Assembly: GCF_905475465.1 (NCBI RefSeq)
Contig: NC_062250.1
Location: 11,864,501-11,928,500 of the forward strand
Length of the DNA stretch: 64,000 nt
From: Pieris napi
Taxonomy: Eukaryota; Arthropoda; Insecta; Lepidoptera; Pieridae
Reading direction: 5' to 3'
Positions 1 to 10,754 of the stretch are shown here, in pieces. Under the pieces are notes generated by a model that worked only from the letters and a program-made list of their open reading frames with translations, had not been told where the DNA came from and searched no databases. Each line of letters opens with the position of its first letter. The stretch's first letter is position 1. Made by a program: the position numbers and the translations under genes.

Positions 1-504
1 TTGGCCTGTCTAGAATTAATTTTTTCTTCTAATGTAGTAAGGAATTTTAATATAATTTCTTCTATGTTAGAACTTTGAACCGGCATTCCTACCCCCGGTT
101 CTTCTAGCAGAGTAACTCTCTCCTCCAGTACAGACAACCTTACGTTAAACTCATTTATATATGTAGAAATCCTGGCTATTTCATTGCGAAATTGAGATAA
201 TTCATCCCTTAACAGTCCTATATCATCTTGACTACTATCGTGGGATTTTGGTGTGTGCGGACTTTTAGGCTTATCAGAAACTTTTTTATTTTGTCCCTTA
301 CATTTAGTACAGACCCATTTTTTTGGATCAGAACCCATTGTTAGGCAATGCTTGTGATACGACCCTGAACATTTCACACATTTCACCCCATCTATTGTGC
401 TGTTAAAGAACTTGCTGCAGACTTCACACTTTTTTTTTTTTTTTTTCCTTTATGGCTCTGGCACGGTTTGTGCATTAGCCAGTGACTTCACACTTATTAG
501 CCAT
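1..504 (-). pseudogene. LINE ORF1 with PHD-type zinc finger, broken, runs off window
   Basis: Read on the minus strand from an ATG at 504, then past an insertion at 432-483, the frame gives a PHD-type cysteine pattern: KCEVC, VKCVKC, YHKHC and WVCTKC (C4HC3). A lysine-rich linker follows, then a heptad-like helix rich in Leu, Glu and Arg, probably a coiled coil. The frame is still open at base 1. PHD finger plus coiled coil is an ORF1 architecture known from several insect non-LTR retrotransposons, where it acts in RNA binding and particle assembly. The gene is dead here. The insertion plus its duplicated target adds 64 bp, shifts the frame and gives a stop nine codons after the ATG. A chromatin-associated host gene is less likely because the reading frame has no intron signals. 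Family assignment is inference; the cysteine pattern is seen directly. Confidence 0.6.
420..495 (-). mobile_element. 52-bp poly(A) retro-insertion with 12-bp target-site duplication
   Basis: GACTTCACACTT occurs at 420-431 and again at 484-495. Between the copies lies a 52-bp insert (432-483) beginning with a run of about 15 T on the plus strand, a poly(A) tail on the minus strand. The remaining ~35 bp is the extreme 3' end of some retroelement that I cannot name. The insertion interrupts the LINE ORF1 directly after its first zinc-finger cysteine pair. Confidence 0.8.
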
Positions 505-934
505 ATTGACTTTTATTGTTCACCCGCTACTTGTCAATAGATGGCGTTAATAACGTTACTTGATTTTTACTTGGACAAATATCTTTTATTATATATTGTA
601 ATTGTAATATAATAATCACAAATTAAATTTGATTTTTTAGTCACAACCAGTTATAAATCTGTGTGCTGTAGCTCCATAAAACACACAAGCAACGTACTCG
701 CTTAAAGATCGCAGTCATGCGTTGCACAATAATTTTGCGTTTTTTTTTGGCTTGTCACTGAACAGTTTCTGTTGATAACACTTCACGCTACACTGCGCCA
801 AAAAATAATTAAATGTATATACTCAAAAAGACTTTTAAATAACTATAAACATTTAAATTCAATCACAAAATTTTTTTTCAATATTGACTCGGTACCGTCA
901 TCTACGACGTATATACGACGGTCTAAATGAGCCT

Positions 935-1015
935 TAGACCCTAAAATCGAGTGAACATCAATCATCTATAGAAATCTGAGGCCCACGCGAGGGTTGTAGC
1001 ACCACTGGTTTTTAT
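935..1015 (+). repeat. Degenerate SINE tail
   Basis: This stretch contains the elements 'cttagaccctaaaa', 'tgaggccca' and 'gttgtagcaccactgg' in the same order as the 3' half of the complete SINE at 45526-45815. The tRNA-like head is absent, so this is a 5'-truncated or decayed copy. Confidence 0.5.
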
Positions 1016-1963
1016 TCAAATTCAGGTGAGAGATTTCACATTACGAATAAACCGTAACTACAAATTTAAAGTTTCTTACATTTTTTTAAATGTCGACAAA
1101 AATATTTTTAATATGAAATTTCTTTTTAACTTTTAGTTCCAGCATTTTCTCTCTACACATTACAATTTAGCCTGAGCAAGAACTCAGGTGCGGAATTTTT
1201 AATTTCAGTTTTCCGTTTTTGTTTTGTTTTTTTTTGTGTAATTAAATATATATAATGCATATTTTAATGTCAAAATATATTAAAAATAACTTAATTACAA
1301 TTCTCAATTAAAACAATGATAAACCGTGGTTTTATTGCTTCAAAATGCTTATCTTTTAAATTGAGCTCAATTAATTATAAATTTAAAAGTTCACTTCACT
1401 TTCAGTATAAGAATTATGAAGCAGTTAATTATGTTAATTGTCATTTTGGATAATCTGTACCGAGTTTGCAAGTTAGCTACACGTACGTCGAAGTTTTGAC
1501 ATTCAAGTTCTATTTCGAGTAGAAATTAATTAAGCAGAACAGGAATTATTATACTCTTCTTCACATTCATTTAGAACTTTCGAAGAAATATATTTTCTAA
1601 TTTAAATATATAATACAGAATCTTAATCTATAAACATTGAGATCTTAAAACAATTCTTGCTATGAAATATGTTTTATTAAATTATTTAATGGTTTGTTAA
1701 TTAATATGCGTGATTAAAGCATGTCATTTATATATTCGGAATAACACGTGCAGCTTTACGGTGAATAAAAACATCAAAGTTCCACACAAAAGGTTATTTA
1801 TCTGCCTATGAACAAAACAATGAGGTAGATGTTTAAGAAAAACACGGACCTTAAATGTCATATTGATTGCAATTTATAAAATGTTACGGTTCAACGATCT
1901 TAAGCGATTTGCAAAAATTTAATTACATCTGATAAGCCAAACACAATAAATTTATTAGTATTC

Positions 1964-1989
1964 ACTACATACAACATGTTGTATGTAGT
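1964..1989. repeat. Perfect 26-bp palindrome
   Basis: The 13-base arm ACTACATACAACA (1964-1976) is followed directly by its exact reverse complement (1977-1989) with no spacer. Function unknown; it could be a dyad binding site or a chance cruciform in AT-rich DNA. Confidence 0.75.
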
Positions 1990-3053
1990 AAATATACAGT
2001 GGATAGTTCCCATTGACAATTTTAATAAGCGATGTTGGCGTTGAAGTATTGTTAAAGTAGGTATGCTAGGCAAAAGACGCCGCACGGCGCGAACGCTATT
2101 CCCTGCCCTGCCCTACATTGGTTACCCTTATTTAATGCACTCGTATTAATCCTTTGTCTTACGAATAAAGAAATTGTGATTTATAAAAACACAATATGTT
2201 TTAAATAGTGATGTGATAATAGTGGTCGTAGAATAAGTACCGATGAATAGAAACACCGATAATCTATAACTAAAGTACAAATATATGTGAATTAATGTTT
2301 GCTCACAACAGATAGTCTTTTTAGAAATCACTAAAAGTTAACCGTTTAAGTTAATTTTCACAAAAAGAACTAAAAACCTTTTCAGAAATAGCAGTAAGTT
2401 GCTTAAAACCTTAATATTTTATTAGTGCATTTTATTCTAAAGACGATTTAAATTTTATGTAACAAAAACTCATGCATCTTAAAATGATAATGTCCATACA
2501 TAAAATATTGTCGTACATAAAGTAGATCGACCCATTTGATAGGTTATCCCATTATAAAAAAATTATAACATTGCTCAAAATTCTTTGATATCGCCGACAG
2601 CTCTAGTTCAAATCTCGCGCACCGTTTCGTGCACTTAATTTACCGTTCTTGCACCCCAATAAGCGGCCATTTTTAACCGTCTAGTATGAAATAATGTTTT
2701 TCTATACATATATGTTTGTATGAGAAAATAGGGTTTTTAGTAAATACATTTTCCTTGTACTGTTACGAAAATATGGATATTACACCTATATTATAAAAAC
2801 CCATAATGATTTTACTACGTTGTAGATATATTATTGGACGCTTTATAATCAACTTGTCGTTACGTAAGCTTAATATAGTTATGTATCACTCATTAGCACT
2901 AATAATGTTATGGCAAAGGTGTATTAATTATATGTTATAGCGGTAGAACCGATACAACTAGGTATGGGATACGGTTGAACGCATTCGCAAAGGGTGGGCG
3001 GCACAGGCCATTAATTATTACGCGGCACCACAATGCAACAGGACAAAGTTTTT

Positions 3054-3070
3054 CACGTGACGTCACGTCA
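3054..3070. promoter_or_regulatory. CRE-like palindrome with overlapping E-box
   Basis: A perfect 14-bp palindrome ACGTGACGTCACGT (3055-3068) contains the full CREB/ATF site TGACGTCA (3058-3065) and overlaps an E-box CACGTG (3054-3059). It lies in a locally GC-richer patch (about 2985-3070). No gene start is visible next to it, so a regulatory role is only a possibility. Confidence 0.3.
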
Positions 3071-4411
3071 TTTCAGTTTGTTAAACCAATTTTAATTATG
3101 ACTTAGTTTGATAACATACATTTAGTGCGTTGTAATTTTTAGCTTCTAGCATTACAATTTTACTTGATATGTGATAGCTAGATATCGAGATAATATTCAT
3201 TTTGATATGCAGGATATAATAGAAAGATGTTTATTTCCCTCGTTCATATGTTACATTATGTCTTCAGGTCGATGGTGTGTTCGGCCTGTGGGTGGCTACT
3301 TACAGTCTACCTATGTTTGTCTTAGACAGATCTGTATAAGTGTCGTGTAGTGTGTGCTGTGAGCTTGTTAGTGTGTAGGTACAGAATAAATTTATATAAG
3401 TTCATAATTTTGTTATACCTGATGGTATTTACAGCTATGCAGAATAGCAAGGATGCTGGATGACCGGTGGATGTAAAAATGCTGTAATTCTTAAAAAAAT
3501 ATGTTCAAAGTCTTGTTAATTGATGTAATCCTTTCATAAAGGAATTTAATTCTAATTACCCATCGTGATATTACAATGTCATGTATACAAATAATATAGA
3601 CATATCATCAAAGTCTCCTTTTACTTTGTTCTTATGTCACGTAAAAAGACTTACACAACAAATATAAAACATTTTCCATTAAACAAAAAACAGAGAGATT
3701 ATTGTGAATATTTAAAAGTAAGACTCCTTTCGAGGCACTTTTGTTTTCCCAATTTTCAGTCGGTGAAAGATTTATGGCGTTCGTTTGAATTTTCATTATG
3801 TCTCTTGAGTTAGGCACATTTGCGAAACTTTTTTGTATTTCCTCAAAATATTTTTGCGAATTAAATTAGTTTCTGGTTACATTTATTCAGATGTTTGCCA
3901 TCTAAGTAGCTTGGTGAGTCTTAGACCCAAAAATCTGTGTTGGGAACAATACAATTATCACCAACTAATAAAAAATATCAAGGAAAGAAAATTGTTGCCA
4001 CTAGATACTTAGACATCTATTTACATTCGCAATATTGCTTCCGTACAATTATTTACTAATGTAATTAATGTATTACCTTACACAAGAACAAATACTACCT
4101 TTAATTGTAGCTTTTAGAGTAAAGGCGGGGGTGTTAATTCTAAATGAGAACATGAGGACAATTTGCCAACTTCAAAGGACATAAGAGTCTTAGAATATTC
4201 TTTGGGAACAAAGGGAAACTCGGGTCAAATAAATATTACACTTTAGACACAGAAAAGAGAATGTAATAAGCGGCTTATACCCATCCTATCCGAAGATTTC
4301 CGGTTTCATGGACGCCTTTGACTGCTAATCCATTTACTAAGTAATTGAAAATACAGACAAAAACTGAGTTATTAGATGCTTGAAATTTAGAAAGAATGTG
4401 ACTTACATTAT

Positions 4412-4515
4412 GTAAGTTTTTTTTTATGTAACAGGAGGGAAAAGGCCGCACATTGCCGGAAGGCTCGCAAGTGGCTTGCCGGCTTTTTAAGAATTGGTGC
4501 GCTCTTTCAAAACCT
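4412..4515 (-). mobile_element. 3' end fragment of Jockey/CR1-type LINE
   Basis: A T-run followed by 'tatgtaacagg' and, further on, a 'gctcgcaagtggcttgccgg' block matches, in reverse orientation, the 3' terminus of the large LINE at 30104-33311. It is a short 5'-truncated copy ending in a poly(A) tail (T-run at 4417-4425). Confidence 0.65.
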
Positions 4516-4529
4516 ACATTTTTTTTTTC

Positions 4530-4942
4530 AAAACTTAGAGGGAGTGAAAAAGGAAGATATGTTAGAAATTTAACTGTCATTAAAATATTAAAAATGTCGA
4601 AAATTAATACAAATAATACATTTAATTTTTTTAATTTATTTCTTCGATAATAAAAACACGTGGCATTTTAATTTACAATTCATCATTTCAGATTGCAATA
4701 AATTATTTTGCATAAAATATAAAATACTAATATTTCATAAATTCTCTTAACTCTATCTACATCTACTTAACTAAATCTTAATTTTAAAAATAGAATTTCT
4801 ATAAGGTAATTCGCCCTTCTCACTCTGTCTCTCAATCGGTTTCAATCACTCTCTCCCTTTTCTGCGACAAAAACGTGACATCGTCGTGACGATCCGTAAA
4901 AATTTTACCCTCATGCGCCAAAAGAAGTTTCACTTCAATAAC
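4530..4942. repeat. Unclassified ~410-bp dispersed repeat, copy 1
   Basis: This block matches 41988-42372 in direct orientation with many small indels. Shared landmarks include 'aaaaacacgtgg', 'attttgcataaaatataaaa', 'aatttctataaggtaatt', 'taaaaattttaccctcatgc' and 'aagtttcacttcaata'. There is no coding potential and I see no terminal inverted repeat. The superfamily is not identifiable from two copies. Confidence 0.7.
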
Positions 4943-5071
4943 TCATATTAATTGGAAGACCACAACTAGCAGTATGAGTTGTGGACGTTAAACAAGCCAG
5001 TGGGCTTGCAAAACCCTTGTTTAAAAAAAATACTGATTTGCGAGTAAAAGTCTAAATAAATAAAATATGCA

Positions 5072-5275
5072 TGACGTCATGTTAGAAGCCAGGGAGCAGG
5101 AGCAAACGCATTCACAAGCTTCGGGAGCCATGCATCGCGGCGTCAATAATAGCTAAATTATTCATTCGGCGTCAGACTATTTGCATTTTAATGAAGTGCG
5201 GTCTTGCACAGTTTGGAATTGTTTGCGGCGGTATAAATATGATAGGCGATAGCTACCTACTTCATACTGTTCGAA
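5072..5275 (+). promoter_or_regulatory. Candidate TATA promoter with CRE and octamer motifs
   Basis: Visible elements are a CRE TGACGTCA (5072-5079), an octamer ATTTGCAT (5179-5186) beside a homeodomain-type TTAATGA, and a TATA box TATAAATA (5232-5239). A start site would be expected near 5262-5270. The GC content is above that of its surroundings. The allatostatin-A receptor needs an upstream 5' exon, because its first coding exon begins at a splice acceptor, and this is a possible candidate about 8.5 kb upstream. No strong splice donor was found downstream, so the link is conjecture. Confidence 0.3.
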
Positions 5276-5379
5276 ATATTTGTAGAGTATTTGATACGTC
5301 AGTCATGCTTTGCGTATATGATGAATTCTAGATGATAACTAACAATGAGCAAACTAATGAATAATGGACCAGTTCTTAA

Positions 5380-5490
5380 AAGGCCGTTAACTCACTTGCA
5401 AGCCTTCTGGCAATGTGAGTGTACATGGGCAGCGGTATCACATAACATCAGGTGAGCCCCCTGCCCGTTTACCAGCTGTTCCAAAAAAAT
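5380..5490 (+). mobile_element. 3' end fragment of Jockey/CR1-type LINE
   Basis: 'aaaggccgttaactcacttg', 'tctggcaatgtgagtgtaca' and 'catcaggtgagcc' follow the 3' terminus of the LINE at 30104-33311 on the plus strand. Only about 110 bp remain. Confidence 0.65.
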
Positions 5491-5559
5491 TCAACTTCGA
5501 ACATAAAGAGGTCATGTACTAAAATTGTTATTAATACAGATAAAATATCGCTTCTTCTT

Positions 5560-5765
5560 ATAGTGGCATCTCCTGTCGAAGGTTGGCGATCAACATGGCT
5601 ACTTTAATTTTGGATGCCGCGTTTCGGAACAATGATATTGACCAAACCATTAACTAAGATTCTTCAACCAAGGATTTCGACTGCGCCCAGGTCTCCTTCT
5701 ACTGCCTTGTATGATCAGTAGAAGGAGCTCGTATTTTTTGTGTTACGTAAGATGTGTCCGAAATA
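5560..5765 (-). pseudogene. Degenerate RTE-like LINE C-terminus
   Basis: Translated on the minus strand in broken frames, this region resembles the C-terminal tail of RTE-type reverse transcriptases: a basic stretch, then a W-hydrophobic motif, then a run ending near 'IAN'-type residues. Several frame breaks are needed. Identification rests on remembered family pattern only. Confidence 0.35.
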
Positions 5766-6204
5766 TTAAAGTTTCCTTTTCTTAACCGTCATAAGCACTT
5801 CTTTGTTCTTCTGAATTTTGTCCAGCACGGTTGTATTTCGTATGCGGTCTGTTCAAGATATTTTAAGCAACAAGCATTTCGTTTAAAAAATAATAATAAC
5901 GGAATGATGATCGTTTTTATTAACGGAAACAATCATACTATGTTAATTAAATAAAAATATTGGATGAATTCTGAATGAACGCATTTTTGTTCGTGAAAAA
6001 TTGCTTTCATAAGTCGAAAATGAGTTTTTGAACAATTCGATAAGAAATTCATTTCCACGCGATCGTTATTCACATCAAGTGAAAATGAATTGTTAATAAC
6101 ACAACTTGACTACGCCTTTGATATGAGATGCTTTTAAACTTGACATGAATATTACGAAGAAATTCGTTGATTAATTCACTTACTTTAGGTACTGGGAATA
6201 TATA

Positions 6205-6370
6205 TATTTTTTTATACAAACGGGCAGGCATAAGTCGAATTGGTTCGAAAATACTTCAGTGGGGAGCTGGTTTCACATAGTGGTGGTGCGCGGCCACTGT
6301 CTTAAGAAAAGTGGTGATACGGGTGGTATATTTTATTCTGCGGTGACGTCCAGTGATGAAGATTTATCAT
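6205..6370 (-). mobile_element. Internally deleted Jockey/CR1-type LINE fragment
   Basis: 'acaaacgggcagg' (LINE 3' end) is fused directly to 'taagtcgaattggttcg', 'gctggttt' and 'agtggtggtgcgcgg', which lie further inside the LINE copy at 30240-30400. The segment between them, including the GGCGG/CCATGG block, is missing. The orientation is minus. Confidence 0.6.
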
Positions 6371-6635
6371 TTAAATATAACACAAAACGCGAATACCTAT
6401 AATACATAAATAAACAGTTAATTGTATGTCCTTTCTTAATACCCTATCGATAAAAACCGATTAGTTAGTAGTATTTATTTTTATAAACAAATAAGGTTGA
6501 TACTACGTGTGGCAAGTCGGTTTCCTCACGATATTTTCCTTCACCATTCGAGTGAATGTTAAATACGCACATAGTAAGAAAGTCCATTGGTGCACAGTCT
6601 GGTTTCGAACCTATGAGCTCATGGATGAGAGTCGT

Positions 6636-7988
6636 ACGCTGAATCCACTTTTTTTTTTTTTTTTTTTTATACGAGGTGAAAATGCGCTTACGCAGGCCCG
6701 CATCAAGGATGTAGAGCTTGACGCGGGGACTGCGGGGCACTCAAAACTCTCTGCTATTCAGAGGGGTAGCGAGACCCCACCCACTAAAAACACCTCAGCC
6801 CTTCACATGCCCTTAATATGGGCCCTCGGGGTTCACTAGGCATTCTGCCCAAGGGACCAGGGCTTATATCCGACATAGAGGGCTCATTCAAGACCTGCGG
6901 TTCCGGGCCACTCGAGGTCGAGCCCCCAGCCTTGAAGTACCGGTCAGTCTACGGTCATCCCCAGACCTCTCCCTCAATCGCTCAGCTGCCTCCTTCTGCA
7001 GCATTACATGCTCACAGAAGGTGACTATTGCACTCCAGGCCTCCTCACTTCCTAGCATAGCTAAAATAATACCCGGTAAAGAGAGGTCCGACCCTATGAC
7101 CGATACCAGGTCATGATGCTCCCTTGTCCAGGTGACACACTCAGCCACAGTATGCTCCGCCGTGTCATTTGGAGCGCCGCAATGGTGGCACAACGGATGC
7201 ATCTCCCTTCTAGGCACCTTATGCAGATACCGCCCAAAGCATCCATGGCCAGACAGTACCTGCGAAAGCCGAAACGTCACAGCACCCCAACGCCTATTCA
7301 CCCAGTCTTTTAAGACTGGGCGAATTGCCCCTATTGTCAATGCACCAGCGCGGGGCGCTGCTAGATCGTCAAACCACCTTTCGAAAAGAATTTCTCTGGC
7401 ATGACGCCTCATATGCCCCGCAATTTCCCCCCACGTGACGTTTCCGTTAACTATTACCTCGGCCTTCGCACGGTATAAGCCAGCGATAAGTTCTACCTCC
7501 CGCTCCCAAGGAGGAGTACCAGCTAACACACAGGCCGCCTCGAACGATACGGTACGGTAGAAGCGAGCTGCCCGAACCGCAATCACTCGTTGCGGCCTCC
7601 GTATAAGGATACGGTTCGTCCGCCTGATCAGCGCGTCGTCCCAAATGGGGGCCCCGTACAGGGCCATACTGCGAATGATTCCGCAGTACAGCCGGCGCAC
7701 GCTCTGGCATGGGCCTCCAAGATTAGGCAAGAGCTTGCCAAGTGCTCCTGCCGCCCTCACAAGTCTCCCCTCGAGAGATTTAAAATGGGGCTCGAAATTC
7801 CAGCGACCATCTATAACAAGACCAAGATACTTCATGGAGGAGGCCACTGAAATCCTAACGCCTTCAACCACCAATGCCGCCCCCGAAGGAGGACCCATCC
7901 TCGGGCCATGAAATAGCAGGGCTTCCGTTTTGTCAAGGGACACCCTGAGACCCAGGGCCTGGATCCGCCCAACAACGCTGAATCCACT
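6636..7988 (-). mobile_element. 5'-truncated R1-clade LINE with 14-bp TSD
   Basis: ACGCTGAATCCACT is present at 6636-6649 and 7975-7988. The insert (6650-7974) begins on the plus strand with a T-run to 6668, which is the poly(A) tail of a minus-strand element. It retains about 1.1 kb of ORF2 and a 3' UTR of ~220 bp. The insert is clearly GC-richer than the flanking DNA. Truncated 5' end, tail and long TSD are the marks of target-primed reverse transcription. Confidence 0.9.
6888..7974 (-). pseudogene. R1-type reverse transcriptase, C-terminal part
   Basis: An open frame of about 360 codons without a stop encodes the end of a non-LTR ORF2. The first residues, around LRVSLDKTEALLF, fit the thumb-side end of the RT domain, followed by SMKYLGLVIDGRWNF. 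It then has an R1-type C-terminal domain ending in a zinc-knuckle-like CHHCGAPNDTAEHTVAEC (Cx2C, then H and C). The catalytic FADD core and the endonuclease are missing because the copy is 5'-truncated at 7974. The ATG at 8007-8009 belongs to the neighbouring SINE and is not a real start. The product would be inactive. R1 clade is inferred from the C-terminal motif and general resemblance. Confidence 0.8.
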
Positions 7989-8010
7989 AGGCCAACACTG
8001 CTCATTCAAA

Positions 8011-8879
8011 TCATTATCTACTATACAGAATAGTTTCGATCAAATGCCAAAAATCTTAACTTTTCAATTTCCTTTGAATAAACCTATAACGCGTCTCGAC
8101 AGTGACACTCTATCAACTAAAGTATATCTTTTATCAGATAAGATCTTAAAATATTGCTAAGGGATCGCTATATATCGTGCTCACCTTACCGAAGCATTGA
8201 TAGGTACGTGCGGCCCCTATTCTTTAGAAACTCGTATAATCTGTCACCCATGTAAAAATTGAGAGGCTAATTCTGATACCCAGACTTTGAAAATATATTC
8301 ATTTACATATTTAAATGACTCATGAACCGGATTTGAAATGTTCTTACGTCGAGATTAGACTAACGTCTCTATCTTGTGAAAGGAATATATTATATATTTA
8401 AAGTTATATCTGTACAATTTCGGCAAACAAAAGCTTAATATTTTAATTGGGATTGTGATAGAATTAATTAAAAAACTGTTTGAGTCTTTTACTTGAGTGG
8501 TAACGTAACTTGGTAACGTTAACGTTAAAAGACATTTACCTTAAATTAGATTATCTAATTATTTCGCTGAAGTTTAATTAAATACTGGAAATAATTACGC
8601 TTTCGCGGATATTATGTATTATATAACATACGGGAGTGACTGTTGGGTTTGGCATAGAAAGAATTAAAGTAGAATAAATGTCGTGGAATGCCGTTAAGAA
8701 GTATGTGTGGTACATTGCATGATAGGATAAGTAATAGTCTGGTCGTGTCCACATGTTACGTATAGGGACGGCACCGCTTTTTATATTTTTGTTTGTATGC
8801 CAATTTATATCATGTGTTTGTCATAATTTTGTGGTCCAAATAAAAAATAAAAAAAAATAGTTAAGTAGTGTGGGGTTAA
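8011..8879. other. AT-rich spacer, nothing recognised
   Basis: No coding frame, element boundary or RNA gene is apparent. A few repeated 'gtaacgt' words occur near 8500-8530. Confidence 0.4.
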
Positions 8880-9110
8880 AAGGGGACGTTATGACAAGGA
8901 TACTAAAAGATGGTTTGGCCAAGTAGAACGGTTGAAAGAGATCCGGTTAACAAGTAGAATATACAAGGCAACTGGTGAAATCGGTTGGTTTGGATTGTCG
9001 TACATACTTGGATCAAATCAAAAGTACTAGAGAAGGGACAAGTTAAAAATATCCATAACCGACGACCATACATGGTAAATGTCATGAACTTTCGTGATGA
9101 TGATGAAGCG
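8880..9110 (+). pseudogene. Degenerate LINE ORF2 C-terminus
   Basis: Plus-strand translation gives RWFGQVERLKEIRLTSRIYKA, resembling the 'RWxGHVERM...RLTxxIY' motif near the C-terminus of endonuclease-reverse transcriptases of arthropod LINEs. Stops and shifts follow, then the remnant fades out at 'gatgatgatgaa'. It is a dead 3' fragment. Confidence 0.5.
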
Positions 9111-9120
9111 AGAGATGTAT

Positions 9121-10074
9121 GTCAGGGCCGTAGCAAGTGAAGATCCGTGGTAAAATTAAAAAAATATATTATATGGAAAATCTAGAACCATACTGTATTA
9201 TTTGTTAGATGACTATATAAAACTAAATCCAATTAACTTTCAAATTGAGTTTGTACTGCAATAACAAAACGTAATCAAACACTTAATACATTGGCTTTGT
9301 CATGTTTCAGTAATTTGATCAAAATATAGTTCTATTTCAAATCGGCCGATATTTTTCATCAGTGTTTATTAAATTAAAATGCGTAACTATTAGTGTTGTA
9401 TGAATGACTTACCAAGGAAATTATATGTTATGTTTATTTAAAAAATGAGGAGTTTTGGGTACAAGTGCTATAAAACGAAATATAGTTAAAAAAAAATATT
9501 TATGTCGAATTTTAAAATATCACAATTTTTATAATCTGGTAACCGAGATTTATTTTATTAAATGATTTAACGAATGTAATGCCTTCCCTGTCTGCAAGTT
9601 ATTATAGAAATAACGATAAATATCGATTGTCGTAATGTTTCTTCCCTGAAATTGGATAATATATCTTTGCAATAATACTATGTTTTTTTTATATATTTAA
9701 AAATAAACAAATCCTGTTGAAAACGAATGTATTATAATCTGTGCTTCACAAATTTGACAGTTGACAATTTTTATTGCGCGCTTGTCAATTTGTTTGATCT
9801 TCAGTATATTCCGTAGATAGAGTATAGAACTAGATGAGCTTCTAAAATAACAATAATAACTAAAGAGAGAAGGCATTAACGTGAAATACTTAAGTGCGAG
9901 TGAAACAGAGTATCAGTTTTTCTGTCTCTATTTGCGTATCGGGTTTTATTTATTTACCACCGAGCCCTTGGTGGTAAACAAGTTTCCACCGCTTACTGAT
10001 AAATCTGTAAAACCCAAGTCAAACCCATATTTTAAGACTTTATCCTTATAAGAGGTGTATTTAAAGTGTCAGTC
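9121..10074. other. AT-rich spacer, nothing recognised
   Basis: No open frame with family signature, no clear inverted repeats. Possible promoter sequence for the THAP-type exon at 10075 would lie here, but no TATA or initiator stands out. Confidence 0.35.
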
Positions 10075-10145
10075 ATGGTGAATTGTTGCATAATTGGCTG
10101 TAAAAGCTATAGTGAACGTAAAGAACCAAACATAACCTTTCATCG
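10075..10145 (+). CDS. THAP-domain first exon (orphan, partial)
   Basis: ATG at 10075 opens MVNCCIIGCKSYS..., continuing through KEPNITFHR to a splice donor CG|GTAAGT at 10145/10146. A start of the type MxxCxxxGC followed by FHR matches the beginning of the THAP zinc finger (C2CH; the His in FH-x-FP lies close by). It is found in insect DNA-binding proteins and P-element-like transposases. A stretch reading FPKD, the expected next block, occurs about 490 bp downstream near 10632, but no acceptor AG joins it cleanly and the frame decays. The 5' truncated Jockey insertion follows at 10891. This is either exon 1 of a gene whose later exons are unrecognised, or a relic of a THAP transposon. Confidence 0.45.
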
Positions 10146-10754
10146 GTAAGTAGCTTATTTTGACGACTCAGTAACTTTGTTCAAGAATTATTCATTCGAA
10201 TGTGTATTTTGGTCAATAATAAGCAATCTTCGATGAATTAAAACTGTAAATACGACATATTATGTCGATCATTCGCTATCTCACACGCTGTACGCTGATG
10301 CCTGGTCTATACCATAGTCCGCCTACGGTATATTCTCATTTATATTATTGAATTTATTAAGAAAAAAACAACTCTTGACATTTTACTACAACGCTTTTGG
10401 TGTTACCACTAACAAATTGTGTACCATCAGTGAATAAGTGAATCGTGAATTTATATTGTATGGTTATTTATAATGCCATGCATTTCAAATTCCTTAAATT
10501 CAAGCAAAATTGTCGAGCCGAACTTAAAGTTCTTCTTATAAAAAGGTTTTGTATCGACACAAGAGGAAGTTATTAAAAATATTCGCGTGAAAAATCCAGT
10601 CGAGAACAAATGTTTTTTGAACTTTCTGTTGTTCCCTAAGGATACTTCACATTGTTTACGTATTCGGATAAAGTGCTATAGCACAAAAAGTCTGAGAGTT
10701 TGTAGCACAGATACACTAATGATTTAAAATGTAATCTATTTACAATACAAGACA

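Larger units (their letters stand above)
505..4411. other. Long AT-rich stretch without a recognisable gene
   Basis: I see no coding region with domain content. The part next to 504 may be 5' leader of the LINE whose ORF1 is at 1-504. Inside the stretch are a SINE tail (935-1015), a 26-bp palindrome (1964-1989) and a CRE-like palindrome (3054-3070). The short open frames at 1900-2085, 2146-2331 and 3632-3817 are AT-rich and lack any family signature. Confidence 0.5.
6488..8008 (-). mobile_element. tRNA-derived SINE split by an R1-like LINE
   Basis: SINE body and B-box region lie at 6488-6649 and the tRNA-like head continues at 7989-8008 ('aggccaacactgctc'). Both are in minus orientation, matching the complete SINE at 45526-45815. 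The 1.3-kb LINE at 6650-7974 sits between the A box and B box of the head, flanked by a 14-bp duplication of SINE sequence. Confidence 0.85.

Noticed and set aside
6507..7911. Plus-strand open frames across the R1-like element (6507-6839, 6818-7024, 7132-7404, 7590-7850 and others)
   Set aside because: Antisense shadows of the GC-rich R1-like ORF.
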